Assembly (NCBI GenBank): GCA_011389555.1
Contig: JAABUD010000191.1
Location: 1-39,202 of the forward strand
Direction: 5' to 3'
Length of the DNA stretch: 39,202 bases
Source: Desulfotignum sp.
GTDB lineage: Bacteria > Desulfobacterota > Desulfobacteria > Desulfobacterales > Desulfobacteraceae
A model generated the notes under the pieces. The model was not told where the DNA came from. It did not search any database and worked only from the letters and a program-made list of their open reading frames with translations. A program made the position numbers and the translations under genes. Shown here one piece after another: positions 18,421 to 27,039 of the stretch. Each line of letters opens with the position of its first letter. Positions within the stretch are counted from its first letter, which is position 1.

Positions 18421-18456
18421 TTGTTGTTGTAACAGGGCTTGTTGTTGTGATAGGGC
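18421..18456. repeat. Two tandem 18-bp repeats upstream of cbiM
   Basis: TTGTTGTTGTAACAGGGC is followed directly by TTGTTGTTGTGATAGGGC, with two differences. On the transcribed strand they fall between the putative sigma-54 promoter and cbiM, that is, in the leader. They could be an operator, an RNA-binding site or simple repeat expansion. Confidence 0.6.
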
Positions 18457-18471
18457 TTGGTAAAGAAATAT

Positions 18472-18487
18472 TACAAATTTTGTGCCA
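18472..18487 (-). promoter_or_regulatory. Sigma-54-type promoter of the cobalt-uptake operon
   Basis: On the minus strand: TGGCAC, five bases, TTGTA. The consensus is TGGCACN5TTGCW, so the only mismatch is T for C at the -12 GC. It lies about 110 bp upstream of cbiM. The gene just upstream on the same strand encodes a sigma-54 activator, which strengthens the call. The rest of 18363-18673 has no gene; GGGGTCRAA is repeated three times at about 18579-18676. Confidence 0.5.
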
Positions 18488-18673
18488 GAAGCTGACTCAA
18501 AAGCATAAATATTTGTAATCTTTATATATTTTAACTATATTTTTGAAAAAATCAGGAAATGATCTCAGGTTGGAATTGGGGTCAAAAAGCCTCCAATAAC
18601 GTGTGTATAAATGGGGAGAGATGCCGGCAGATGACGTTTTGAGCAAATGGGGTCGAAAATAGACAAAATGGGG

Positions 18674-20962
18674 TCAAACCAACCCAAATGCTTTCATTTT
18701 TTTAAAAAGGGTCTTTCGGTTTATATGTAATTCAGCAGCGCTCCGGGTCCGGTTCCATTTGTTTTTTTCAAGTGCTGTCAGGATAATATTTTTTTCATAC
18801 CGACGCATCAGCTGCCGGATGTTGCCGGTTTCGATGACGTTATTGTTCATCAGGGACGGGGCAGTCTGTATGGGGATCTTTTTTTTCCCAGGGCCGAAAT
18901 CAAGACGGTTCAGGGTGATGAAACGGTGAAGAACATTATGAAGCTCCCGGATGTTGCCTGGCCATTCATAGCTTTCAAGCGCTGCAGTCACTTCCGGTGT
19001 AAACAGGTTTCTTTTGTCGGCCTGCATTTTGTTTTTCTGGAGAAAGTCGTCGATCAGCAGCGGAATATCTTCTTTTCGTTTTCGTAGCGGCGGAAGTTCT
19101 ACCGGAAGAATATGAATCCGGTAAAAAAAATCCTTGCGCATCCTGCCTTCGTTGACATGCTGAAACAGATCCCGGTTGGTGGCGGCAATAATACGCAGGT
19201 CGCTTTTAATGACTTCAACGCCCCCCACAGGGGTGTACCCGTTACCCTCAATCGCCCTCAGCAGCTTGATCTGCATGTGCAGGTCCAATTCACCGATTTC
19301 ATCCAGGAACAGGGTTCCGCCTTCAGCCTGACCCATATACCCGATCCGGTCTGAATAGGCACCTGTAAAGGCGCCTTTTTTATTGCCGAAAAACTCACTT
19401 TCCAGCAGATGGTCCGGAATGGCGCCGCAATTGACGGAAACAAAGGGTTTTTCCGACCGGCTGCTGATTTCATGGATGGCCTGGGATATCAATTCTTTTC
19501 CGGTTCCGGATTCTCCATAGACAATAACACTGGCATTGGATGCCCCGGCTTCAATGATGCTGTTGTAAACTTCCTGCATGGCCGGACTTTTTCCCACAAT
19601 CCTTCCAAAGCCATACCGCTTTTGTATGTCAGATTTAAGAAGGATGTTTTCCCGCCGGAGGCTCACTTCTTTTTCCCGGAGGCGGGCCTGGGCCAGTTTG
19701 GATGCGGTAATGTCAAAAAATGAGGCAATGCAGCGGCCCTGTTGGGGCAGTACCCCGAGCCGTATGGCAATATCTTTTTCCCGTTCTTTGCTGTCCTTAA
19801 ATTTGCATTCATATTCAAAGGGGGCGTTTTTGGACCGTTGGGTACATTTGCTTTTGAACTGTTTCAAGTTTGTTACAGCTTCCCGGTCAATCAACCCGGA
19901 TAATGTAATGCGGTTTTCAATATCCCGTCTCCTATACCCGGAAAACTGTTCAAATTTGAGATTGGCCATGGAGATGGTCATATCATCTTCAATGATCAGG
20001 GACGGGGCACCGGCATACTCAAAAATACTCCGATATTTCAGCTCGCTGTGGCGCAGATTTTCTTCTATCTCTTTTCTGCGGATGATGTTCCACATCCCCT
20101 CCATCATCAGGATCACCTGGCGGACATCGGACTGGTCATAGGGGTCTTTTTTGTTTCCGACCCCTGCGATGATAACGATACGGCCCTGATCGAATACGGG
20201 CACATTCATGTGCCGCTGGATCTTGACATGCCCTTCAGGCTGTCCTCTCTTGTGGGGATTGGCTGCGGTATAATCATTGGTGATGATGGGTTTGCGCTGC
20301 CGAATGGCCTCACCCCAGAGTCCCATGTGGTCAATATGGTAGGTGTTCTGCTTATGTTTGATATGGCAGTTTTTGATGGCCTGGGTCGACCATGAATACA
20401 TCCGGATAATATTTTCTTCCTTATTGACAAACGCACAGTACCCAACCTTGCTCCGGGTCAGCTCAATGGCTTTTTCAAGGGCATACCCCGTAATTTCGTT
20501 CAACGGAAGGTCCGTCATCTGGTTTAGATCGAGCAGGGCACTCAGCCGGGATTCATTGAGACGAAAAATTTCCAGAACTTTTTTTTTGTGGGTAACATCA
20601 GAAATGGCACCGGTGAAGTGCACGTTAACGGGGTCATCGCAGAGGGGGAACCCCTCTTCCCGAACCCAGAGCCGATGTCCGTTTGCATGAACAATCCGAT
20701 ATTCAACAACGTATTTTTTGCCCTGTCCGGTCCTGTTAAGGATAGTTTTCTGGCGAATTTTTAGATCTTCGGGATGGATAATGCTGGTGTAATCGTGCGA
20801 ATTGTCTCCGGAAAAATAGGATAACGCGTAACCGGAAATCAAAAATATGCCGTTATTCAGAAAATTGATATCCCAGGCAGGGTTACCGGTACATTGATAG
20901 ACGGCAACAGGAATTTTCTGCATCAGGGATAAGAATTCAAGACCAGCCATTTTTTCTCTCAT
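18674..20962 (-). CDS. Sigma-54-dependent transcriptional activator (PAS-GAF-PAS-AAA+-Fis)
   Basis: 762 aa. The sensory part contains an N-terminal PAS with PAC (to about 125), a GAF-like middle domain (about 140-310, EKAIELTRSKVGYCAFV) and a second PAS (about 320-435). The AAA+ domain (about 460-690) has Walker A GESGTGKE, the sigma-54 contact loop KGAFTGA, Walker B GGTLFLDEIGELD and FFYRIHILPVELPPLRKRKE. The C-terminus is a Fis-type helix-turn-helix (NKWNRTRSAAELHINRKTLF). There is no receiver domain, so it responds to a ligand directly. It is the likely activator of the sigma-54-like promoter in front of cbiM. The start may be ATG 20962 or the ATG four codons later. Confidence 0.92.
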   Translation of the reverse strand: MREKMAGLEFLSLMQKIPVAVYQCTGNPAWDINFLNNGIFLISGYALSYFSGDNSHDYTSIIHPEDLKIRQKTILNRTGQGKKYVVEYRIVHANGHRLWVREEGFPLCDDPVNVHFTGAISDVTHKKKVLEIFRLNESRLSALLDLNQMTDLPLNEITGYALEKAIELTRSKVGYCAFVNKEENIIRMYSWSTQAIKNCHIKHKQNTYHIDHMGLWGEAIRQRKPIITNDYTAANPHKRGQPEGHVKIQRHMNVPVFDQGRIVIIAGVGNKKDPYDQSDVRQVILMMEGMWNIIRRKEIEENLRHSELKYRSIFEYAGAPSLIIEDDMTISMANLKFEQFSGYRRRDIENRITLSGLIDREAVTNLKQFKSKCTQRSKNAPFEYECKFKDSKEREKDIAIRLGVLPQQGRCIASFFDITASKLAQARLREKEVSLRRENILLKSDIQKRYGFGRIVGKSPAMQEVYNSIIEAGASNASVIVYGESGTGKELISQAIHEISSRSEKPFVSVNCGAIPDHLLESEFFGNKKGAFTGAYSDRIGYMGQAEGGTLFLDEIGELDLHMQIKLLRAIEGNGYTPVGGVEVIKSDLRIIAATNRDLFQHVNEGRMRKDFFYRIHILPVELPPLRKRKEDIPLLIDDFLQKNKMQADKRNLFTPEVTAALESYEWPGNIRELHNVLHRFITLNRLDFGPGKKKIPIQTAPSLMNNNVIETGNIRQLMRRYEKNIILTALEKNKWNRTRSAAELHINRKTLFKKMKAFGLV

Positions 20963-21067
20963 ATTCTGATTAATTTTTTATGCAGCATCGGCAACCTTTC
21001 CTGTTCCATCACTGATTTTTTCCGATGTTTCATACAAACAACCATGCCCTGGCCAGCATAATAAATC

Positions 21068-21100
21068 ATGAAAGAACAGTTTTACGTATGGTTCTTTCAT
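21068..21100. terminator. 10-bp inverted repeat downstream of cbiC
   Basis: ATGAAAGAAC and GTTCTTTCAT are perfectly complementary with a 13-base loop. It lies 30 bp after the cbiC stop and about 105 bp upstream of the sigma-54 activator gene. The stem is AT-rich and only a weak T-rich stretch follows. It may be a terminator for the cobI-cbiC unit or an operator for the activator gene. Confidence 0.35.
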
Positions 21101-21129
21101 ATAAACATTGCATTTTTCATCCTTTCATA

Positions 21130-21765
21130 TTATGCCCGAAAACGCCTATCCGCTGTTTCATATGCCATGATGGCCATGGCATTTACCACTGCGGCGGCCA
21201 CGTTGGAGCCGCCTTTTCTGCCCGCATTGGTGATATAGGGGGTATCCAGGGCCATGAGTGCCTGTTTGGATTCTGCAGCATTGACAAATCCCACAGGCAG
21301 ACCGATCACAAGTGCGGGATCTACACTGCCCTCCTCAATAAGCTGGATAAGGCGGAGCAGCGCTGTAGGGGCGTTGCCCACCACATAAATACCCTGTTTT
21401 AGGCGGTCCGCCGCCAGATCCACGGCAGCCAGGGCACGGGTAGTGCTGCCAGCCGCAGCCCGGACCGCCACTGCCGGATCGGTCATCAGGCAGGAAACCG
21501 TACCGCCGAAATGTGCAAGTTCTGTTGTCCGGATGCCCACTCTGGCCATGTTGGTGTCCGTAAACATGCTGCACCCGCTCTGAATGGCAGCGATCCCTTT
21601 TTCCACAGCATTGTTGCCGAACCGGATCGTGTGGATATAATCAAAATCAGCAGAAGTATGGATCATCCGCCGCACAACAGGCCAGTATTTTTCATCAAAA
21701 CCGTGGTCTTTTGCTTCTTTTTCTATGATCTGAAAACTTAACGCTTCAATTTCCTGTGGCTTCAT
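21130..21765 (-). CDS. cbiC: Precorrin-8X methylmutase (CbiC/CobH)
   Basis: 211 aa, usual length. It catalyses the methyl shift from C11 to C12, giving hydrogenobyrinate or cobyrinate. The family core is present: RRMIHTSADFDYIHTIRF with the catalytic His, then TDTNMARVGI, VGNAPTALLRLIQLIEEG, VIGLPVGFVNAAESKQ and TNAGRKGGSNVAAAVVNAM. The start ATG overlaps the stop of the small Cys-rich gene (ATGA). It is the last gene of the four-gene cobalamin unit. Confidence 0.95.
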   Translation of the reverse strand: MKPQEIEALSFQIIEKEAKDHGFDEKYWPVVRRMIHTSADFDYIHTIRFGNNAVEKGIAAIQSGCSMFTDTNMARVGIRTTELAHFGGTVSCLMTDPAVAVRAAAGSTTRALAAVDLAADRLKQGIYVVGNAPTALLRLIQLIEEGSVDPALVIGLPVGFVNAAESKQALMALDTPYITNAGRKGGSNVAAAVVNAMAIMAYETADRRFRA

Positions 21766-21959
21766 CTGGTTCCTTTATCCCCTAATGTCATGATGGCCCG
21801 TGCAATGTAACACATTTCCACTTTTTTGCCCGGGTTGCCGCGAAATATGCTCACACCAGCACAAAAAACAGAATCACCGGAAACATGCTTGATGTTGCAT
21901 TGATCGCAACGGTCTCCCCCACGCGAAAATGAAGGGCAGGCAATGGTGCCGGGCCCCAT
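21762..21959 (-). CDS. Small Cys-rich protein in the cobalamin operon
   Basis: 65 aa. Cys at about 8, 18, 21, 33 and 50 (motifs IACPSF, RCDQCNIKH, VFCAG, EMCYIA), consistent with metal or Fe-S binding. Its ATG begins directly after the TAA of cobO, and its stop overlaps the ATG of cbiC, so it fits exactly between two real genes. No homologue recognised. This could be a metal-handling accessory for corrin synthesis. It would often be missed because it is short. Confidence 0.65.
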   Translation of the reverse strand: MGPGTIACPSFSRGGDRCDQCNIKHVSGDSVFCAGVSIFRGNPGKKVEMCYIARAIMTLGDKGTR

Positions 21960-22475
21960 TTATTTTTCAATTCCCACCCTTGCACAGACCCCTTTTTGAT
22001 AATAGTGCTTGATTTCTTTCATCTCAATGACAAGGGATGCCTGCTCCATAACAGCCGGGCTGGCCCCCCTTCCTGTCACAATCAGATTTACATGTGCGGG
22101 TTTTCTTTTAAACAGATCCAGCAGTTTCTGTTCGGAAAAAATATTGTATCTAACGGCTACAATACCCTCATCCAGAATAACCAGGTCGTATTCCCCGTTT
22201 TCAATCACCCGGACCACGGTGTCATACCCTCTTACGCCGGCATCGACATCTTCAGAGGTCGGGCGGCCTCTCACAAACCGGCCAAGACCATAGTGTTCGA
22301 TCCGGATCAGGTCTTCAAATATTTGAAGGGCCTTGATTTCGGAATAATTCCCCGATTTAAGAAACTGACCGATAAACACGTTTTTTCCCTGGCTGACATG
22401 CTGAACTGCATGGCCTAACGCAGAGGTTGTCTTACCCTTGCCGTTTCCGGTCAGCACGAGAATTTTTCCAGTCAT
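21960..22475 (-). CDS. cobO: Cob(I)yrinic acid a,c-diamide adenosyltransferase (CobO/BtuR)
   Basis: 171 aa. P-loop GNGKGKTTSALGHAVQ near the N-terminus, then GQFLKSG, LVILDEGIVAVRYN and VTGRGASPAVMEQASLV, all typical of CobA/CobO/BtuR. It adenosylates the cobalt of corrinoids, using ATP. It lies 18 bp downstream of the cobI/cbiL gene on the same strand. The N-terminal lid helix present in some CobA proteins is short or absent. Confidence 0.94.
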   Translation of the reverse strand: MTGKILVLTGNGKGKTTSALGHAVQHVSQGKNVFIGQFLKSGNYSEIKALQIFEDLIRIEHYGLGRFVRGRPTSEDVDAGVRGYDTVVRVIENGEYDLVILDEGIVAVRYNIFSEQKLLDLFKRKPAHVNLIVTGRGASPAVMEQASLVIEMKEIKHYYQKGVCARVGIEK

Positions 22476-22493
22476 GGCATTTCTCCTTCCCAG

Positions 22494-23198
22494 TTATTTT
22501 CCGGCCAGGATCAGGGTCCAGTAATCCGGGTTCATGGTTTCGAGCTCGTCGATATCCAGATAAATTTTTTCGTCCACACGCCCGCACCGGGAAATGGCGA
22601 CATTATCGCAAAAGCCGACCTCCTTAAGGGCCACATTGATATCCTTGACATTTTTATAGGCCTTCATCATCACGACATTCCGCACGTCAGTCGTGCATTT
22701 TCGCAAATGGCTTCCACCATAGGCCCCGGAAGTGATAAGCAACGATTCCTCCGCCTCCACAAGGGTCCGGTTGAGCCGGGCTGCGGCTGCATGAAAAGAG
22801 GTGATCCCGGGAATCGTTTCAACCTGTGCCCCCGGCATGGTTGTTTTCAGGCTTTTTAGAATATAACCAAAGGTGGAATATGTGCAAGGATCGCCGAGGG
22901 TCAGAAAGGATACTGTCTTGCCCTGATCAAGCATCTTTCCGATCTGGAGTGCATTCTTGTCCCAGGCCTTCTGTGCAAGGGTTTTGTCACTGGTCATGGG
23001 AAAAGGCAATGTTATGATCCGGACATGTTTTGACAGATGGGGTCTGGCAATTTCAACCGCCAGACTGTAGCAGTTTTTACTGGATGCAGCCGTGAATACA
23101 ATATCTGACTGGTTCATGGTCCGCACGGCTTTCAGTGTCAGAAGGTCTGGATCCCCCGGACCTACCCCGATGCCGTAAAGCTTGCCCTTTTTTTTCAT
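22494..23198 (-). CDS. cobI: Precorrin-2/cobalt-factor-II C20-methyltransferase (CobI/CbiL)
   Basis: 234 aa SAM-dependent tetrapyrrole methylase. Motifs: KLYGIGVGPGDPDLLTLKA, LTLGDPCTYSTFGYI, ETIPGITSFHAAAARL and YWTLILAGK, all diagnostic for the C20 enzyme. It methylates C20 in early corrin ring synthesis. First gene of the cobI-cobO-small-cbiC unit, with AAGGA upstream. No riboswitch was seen in its leader. It is divergent from the NarX-type kinase gene across about 210 bp. With cobalt uptake present, the anaerobic (CbiL) type is likely, but substrate preference is not decided from sequence. Confidence 0.93.
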   Translation of the reverse strand: MKKKGKLYGIGVGPGDPDLLTLKAVRTMNQSDIVFTAASSKNCYSLAVEIARPHLSKHVRIITLPFPMTSDKTLAQKAWDKNALQIGKMLDQGKTVSFLTLGDPCTYSTFGYILKSLKTTMPGAQVETIPGITSFHAAAARLNRTLVEAEESLLITSGAYGGSHLRKCTTDVRNVVMMKAYKNVKDINVALKEVGFCDNVAISRCGRVDEKIYLDIDELETMNPDYWTLILAGK

Positions 23199-23410
23199 GG
23201 CGCATCCTTGTACACAATTATTGATTTATGCTGTTCAGATTAGAGGATATAAACCAGCAGGGTAAATAGTCAGAAAGATGATTTTATCGTGTGGGCCGGA
23301 CTATTTTATTAAAATCAGAAGATCAGAGATTGATTATGTGGACAATTCATCATATAGTAAAATATAAAGATCAAATAGGTTAACCTCCCAAATTCGGAAT
23401 ATTATGACCG

Positions 23411-25399
23411 ATGGACCTGCATAATAAAAGTCTGGCGGCAATACTGAACAACGTGTCGGATGCGTTCATGATCATGGACAACAACGGCAAGGTAACCTAT
23501 TTCAATGACGTAGCCACACGGATAACGGGCTTCTCTATGCAGGAGGCCAAAGAGATGCGGTGCAGAAATATTCTCAAGAGCGTATACTGTGATACGGACT
23601 GCCCTTTCCATGATGCCGGCATAACTCCGAAAACCAACTACAAAAGGGAACTTGAAATCATCCGCAAGGACGGGGTAAAAATTCCGGTGGAATGTACGCG
23701 AAACATACTGATCGATTCAGACGGACTCATGTTCGGCGTAGTAGAGATATTCAAGGACATTTCACACATCAAATCCCTTGAGGACGACCTGAAGCATTCT
23801 GAAATCAAATACCGGCGGCTGTTCGAAAGCACCAAGGACATGATTTTCATCATCTTCAGGGATGGCCGGTTCATCGACATCAATCAGGCCATGGTGGAAC
23901 TGCTGGACTATTCAAAAAAAAAGGACCTTTATGCGCTTGAAAATATTGAGAAGATCTTTATTGACAAGATACACTGGGATGTGTGCAAAAAACAGATTGA
24001 TCTGAACGGGTTTGTTCAGGATTTCGAAGTCGGGTTCAAGAAAAAAGACGGCACCCGGCTGCATGCCAGCCTCAGTGTGAACCTGTTTGTGGATGACAGC
24101 GGCAGGACCATAGGATATGAAGGGATTGCCAAGGACATTACCGCCCGGATGGATTCCTTCAGGAGCCTGTATAAACATCACCAGGAACTCTTGCTCCTCA
24201 ACAAGGTGGCGTTGACCATGAACAGCTGCCAGAACCTGAGCGACGTACTGGACTCTGCCCTGAACAAGGTCATGAAACTGTTGAATTTCACCATGGGTGC
24301 TATTTTCCTTATCAACCATAAGAAATCCACGTTTGAGATGCAGACCCAGAAAGGCCTGCCCAAAGAGATCGTGAAACATAATCCGCTACCGGTGTTCCAT
24401 GATCAGCCGTTGATGAACTTTTTCCTGGACAAAAACAACCGGGTGACACCAAAATCCATTTTTCCATCCTTCAAGATTGATCTGAAAAGCCCGGGCAAAA
24501 AAAAATCCGTTCCCCTGTCCTGTTTTCTGGTGACGGAAAAAGAACGGCCGTCAGGGTTTATGGCCTTTCCTGTTCATGAGACCTGTGAACTGTTCCTGGA
24601 AGATTTTCACCTGCTCGGATCCCTTGGCAATTTTGTGGGCGGTGCCATTGCCAACATCAAACTCATCCGAACGGTTCAAACCCATCGCGAAGAACTCAAA
24701 CGCCTGGCAGCGAAACTCTTCCATTCCCAGGAGATTGAATGCAAACGCATCTCACGGGAACTTCATGACGAAACCGGGTCCGCACTCATCGGAATCAATT
24801 TCAACCTGGAGGCTGTGGAAAAAATTATACCCTCTGGTGATCCGGTCATGAAAAATCTTATCGACAATATCAAGCGCCAGATAAATCATACCTACAAGGA
24901 GATGCGCCGTATCTCCCATCTGCTTCATCCGGCGCTTCTCACGGATCTCGGGCTGGAAGCGGCACTGGATGTTTTCATAGACCAGAAGGCCCGGCAGGTC
25001 GATTTGATAATCGATTTTAAAATGATCGGATTTAACGGACGGATCCATCCGGATATCGAGACCGTACTGTACCGGTTTTCCCAGGAAGCACTGTCCAACA
25101 CGATCAAATATGCCAGGGCCTCTGTATTCAAACTCCATATCATTCGCGGATTTCCATCGATTATTTTCATTGCGGAAGACAACGGCATCGGGTTTGATCC
25201 CACTGGAAACAACCATGAACGCCCTTCTCTGGGGCTGTTGTCCATGAGAGAGAGAACCGCCATGCTTGGCGGACGTTTTTTTCTTCGCACCCAAAAAGAC
25301 CAGGGAACCCGGATCAGAATAGAAATTCCCATCAAGAGCGGCAGAAAATCAGCATTGATGAAACGGACCAATGTCTTACAGGAGGGGTATGAAACATAA
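23411..25399 (+). CDS. PAS-PAS-GAF sensor histidine kinase, NarX/HisKA_3 type
   Basis: 662 aa, no membrane segments, so cytoplasmic. Two PAS domains (about 8-125 and 133-250), a GAF-like region (about 265-415), then a HisKA_3 dimerisation domain with the phospho-acceptor in RISRELHDETGSALIGI (about residue 455) and an HATPase domain (QEALSNTIKYARA, EDNGIGFD, LGLLSMRERTAMLGG). The first PAS contains a Cys cluster (MRCRN, VYCDTDCPF) that could hold a metal or sense redox, a pattern common in sulfate-reducer PAS proteins. It overlaps the response regulator gene by 11 bp and forms a two-component pair with it. Confidence 0.9.
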   Translation: MDLHNKSLAAILNNVSDAFMIMDNNGKVTYFNDVATRITGFSMQEAKEMRCRNILKSVYCDTDCPFHDAGITPKTNYKRELEIIRKDGVKIPVECTRNILIDSDGLMFGVVEIFKDISHIKSLEDDLKHSEIKYRRLFESTKDMIFIIFRDGRFIDINQAMVELLDYSKKKDLYALENIEKIFIDKIHWDVCKKQIDLNGFVQDFEVGFKKKDGTRLHASLSVNLFVDDSGRTIGYEGIAKDITARMDSFRSLYKHHQELLLLNKVALTMNSCQNLSDVLDSALNKVMKLLNFTMGAIFLINHKKSTFEMQTQKGLPKEIVKHNPLPVFHDQPLMNFFLDKNNRVTPKSIFPSFKIDLKSPGKKKSVPLSCFLVTEKERPSGFMAFPVHETCELFLEDFHLLGSLGNFVGGAIANIKLIRTVQTHREELKRLAAKLFHSQEIECKRISRELHDETGSALIGINFNLEAVEKIIPSGDPVMKNLIDNIKRQINHTYKEMRRISHLLHPALLTDLGLEAALDVFIDQKARQVDLIIDFKMIGFNGRIHPDIETVLYRFSQEALSNTIKYARASVFKLHIIRGFPSIIFIAEDNGIGFDPTGNNHERPSLGLLSMRERTAMLGGRFFLRTQKDQGTRIRIEIPIKSGRKSALMKRTNVLQEGYET

Positions 25400-26057
25400 G
25401 CCTATCGAAATTGTGATTACCGATGATCACACCATTGTACGCCAGGGTTTGAGAAAAATTCTCGAAGAAGAACCGAACCTGAAAATAACCGGGGAGGCGA
25501 TGGATGGCCGGGATGCGGTCCGGAAAGTTCATGAACTCAAACCGGATGTGGTCATCATGGACATTGCCATGCCCGTGCTGAACGGAATCGAGGCTGCACG
25601 CCAGATCAAACAGTCGTCTTCGCTCAAAACCCGTGTGATCATACTTTCCATGCATGATCACAACCGTTATATAAGGGAACTTTTGAGCATCGGCGTGTCA
25701 GGGTACCTGCGCAAGGATGCGATGAGCAATGACATCATCAAAGCGATTAAGGCGGCCATCAAGGGAGAGACCTATCTGAGCCCCTCCATTTCCAATCGTG
25801 TCATTGAAGACTATGTGGGAATGAACCAGAAAACCCATCAGGAAGAACTGTACGATACACTCACCAACCGGGAGCGGGAGGTTTTCCAGATGATGGTAGA
25901 AGGCTATCCCACAAAAGAGATTGCCGAAATCCTCTGCCTGAGTCCCAGCACCATCAAGTCGCACCGAGGCAATATTATGGAAAAGCTGAAGATGGACAAT
26001 ATTTCAAAACTGATACAATATGCCATTCATCTTGGTATCATCGATATCCGGATATGA
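25389..26057 (+). CDS. LuxR/NarL-type response regulator
   Basis: 222 aa from MKHKPIEIVI, with GGAGGGG in front; the frame extends six codons upstream. Receiver domain with VITDDHTIVRQG, phospho-Asp in VVIMDIAMP, ILSMHDH and YLRKDA (Lys), then a C-terminal GerE helix-turn-helix (LTNREREVFQMMVEGYPTKE, LSPSTIKSHRGN). It is the partner of the kinase encoded just upstream. The next gene downstream encodes a corrinoid protein, so the methyl-transfer island is the likely target. Confidence 0.92.
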   Translation: MKHKPIEIVITDDHTIVRQGLRKILEEEPNLKITGEAMDGRDAVRKVHELKPDVVIMDIAMPVLNGIEAARQIKQSSSLKTRVIILSMHDHNRYIRELLSIGVSGYLRKDAMSNDIIKAIKAAIKGETYLSPSISNRVIEDYVGMNQKTHQEELYDTLTNREREVFQMMVEGYPTKEIAEILCLSPSTIKSHRGNIMEKLKMDNISKLIQYAIHLGIIDIRI

Positions 26058-26112
26058 CCTGGCAGGCGGAGTAAATGCCTTATACTTTTTAACGGAACAG
26101 GGTGTTGCATAA

Positions 26113-26805
26113 ATGACGAAAATGGATAAACCGATTTCTGAGGGTCAGCAAAAAATTCTGGACGACCTGACACGTGCAGTTGTCCAGTTCAAGGAAAAAG
26201 ACTGCCGTCATGCCGCCCAGGCCCTGCTGGATAATGGTATGGATCCCCTTGCCGGGCTGACCCTGGGACTTGTCCCTGGGATGAAAAAAGCTGGCATCCT
26301 TTTTGATACCAATGTATATTTTGTACCTGAGGTCATGCTGTGCACCGATGCATTTTATGCTGCACTGAAAATTCTACAGCCCCACCTTCCGAAAACCGAT
26401 GATCCCGGCCGGCTGACCGTGGTCATCGGTACGATTCTAGGCGATGTCCACGACATCGGCAAAAATCTGGTGAAAATCATGTTTGAAGTTCAGGGATGGG
26501 ATGTCCACGATCTGGGAAGAGATGTTCCGTTTGAACGGTTTCTTCAGAAACATGAAGAGATCCAGTCTGATTTCATTGCCATTTCCGCCATGATGACCAC
26601 CACCATGATGGGGATGAAAAAGGTGATCGCCATGGCCAAAGAGCATGACCCCCACTGTCTGATAATGCTCGGAGGGGCATCGGTCACCCGTGAAATCGCA
26701 GATCTGTTCGGCGCGGACGGTTATGCCGCCTCCTCCATGGACGCTGTGGATGAAGCATTGAAAATGATTGCACATCATAACGCTTTCCAGCAAAAAAACA
26801 CATGA
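26113..26805 (+). CDS. Corrinoid-binding methyl-carrier protein 1 (MtaC/MtbC family)
   Basis: 230 aa. N-terminal four-helix cap domain (about 1-95), then a B12-binding Rossmann domain with the cobalt-ligand motif GDVHDIGKN (DxHxxG, about residue 113), SAMMTTTMMGMKKVI and LGGASVTREIADLFGADGY. It carries the methyl group on cobalt between methyltransferases. It resembles the second corrinoid protein at 29.1 kb over its whole length. It lies 55 bp after the response regulator and 235 bp before the MtrH-like gene, so it may be transcribed apart from the rest of the island. The ribosome-binding site is weak. Confidence 0.93.
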   Translation: MTKMDKPISEGQQKILDDLTRAVVQFKEKDCRHAAQALLDNGMDPLAGLTLGLVPGMKKAGILFDTNVYFVPEVMLCTDAFYAALKILQPHLPKTDDPGRLTVVIGTILGDVHDIGKNLVKIMFEVQGWDVHDLGRDVPFERFLQKHEEIQSDFIAISAMMTTTMMGMKKVIAMAKEHDPHCLIMLGGASVTREIADLFGADGYAASSMDAVDEALKMIAHHNAFQQKNT

Positions 26806-26900
26806 TATGCGCCGCTTCCATCCGTTCTCAGGTCAGAAGATGATCGGATAATAACCCTTTGGGCTATATATGAATTTTCGCAATTTTTAATCAAAACCAA

Positions 26901-26950
26901 CCTTTTTTGTACCAAAATACGTCGAATGGACGATTTACATCCTTCATATA
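26901..26950 (+). promoter_or_regulatory. Conserved upstream element, copy 1 (before the MtrH-like gene)
   Basis: Contains TTTTTTGTACCAAAAT, nine bases, GGACGATTTAC and TCCTT, with a CGTC/GACG inverted repeat. Nearly the same arrangement stands in front of the Sec-UroD gene at 33.5 kb. It lies about 90-140 bp upstream of the start codon and is a probable promoter or operator shared by both transcription units. Confidence 0.5.
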
Positions 26951-27039
26951 CATTTGCTACGGTCCTTACAGCAACGACTCTCAGATAACTTAGAGAAACG
27001 TCAAGAGCCTAAACCATATAATGCTATGTAGGAGGAAAG

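Noticed and set aside
23199-23410. A cobalamin riboswitch in front of cobI
   Set aside because: None of the B12-box or conserved helices seen at 8650-8840 can be found in this divergent gap.
26806-27039. A sigma-54 promoter before the MtrH-like gene
   Set aside because: No GG and GC pair at the required ten-base spacing; only the shared GGACGATTTAC element stands out.
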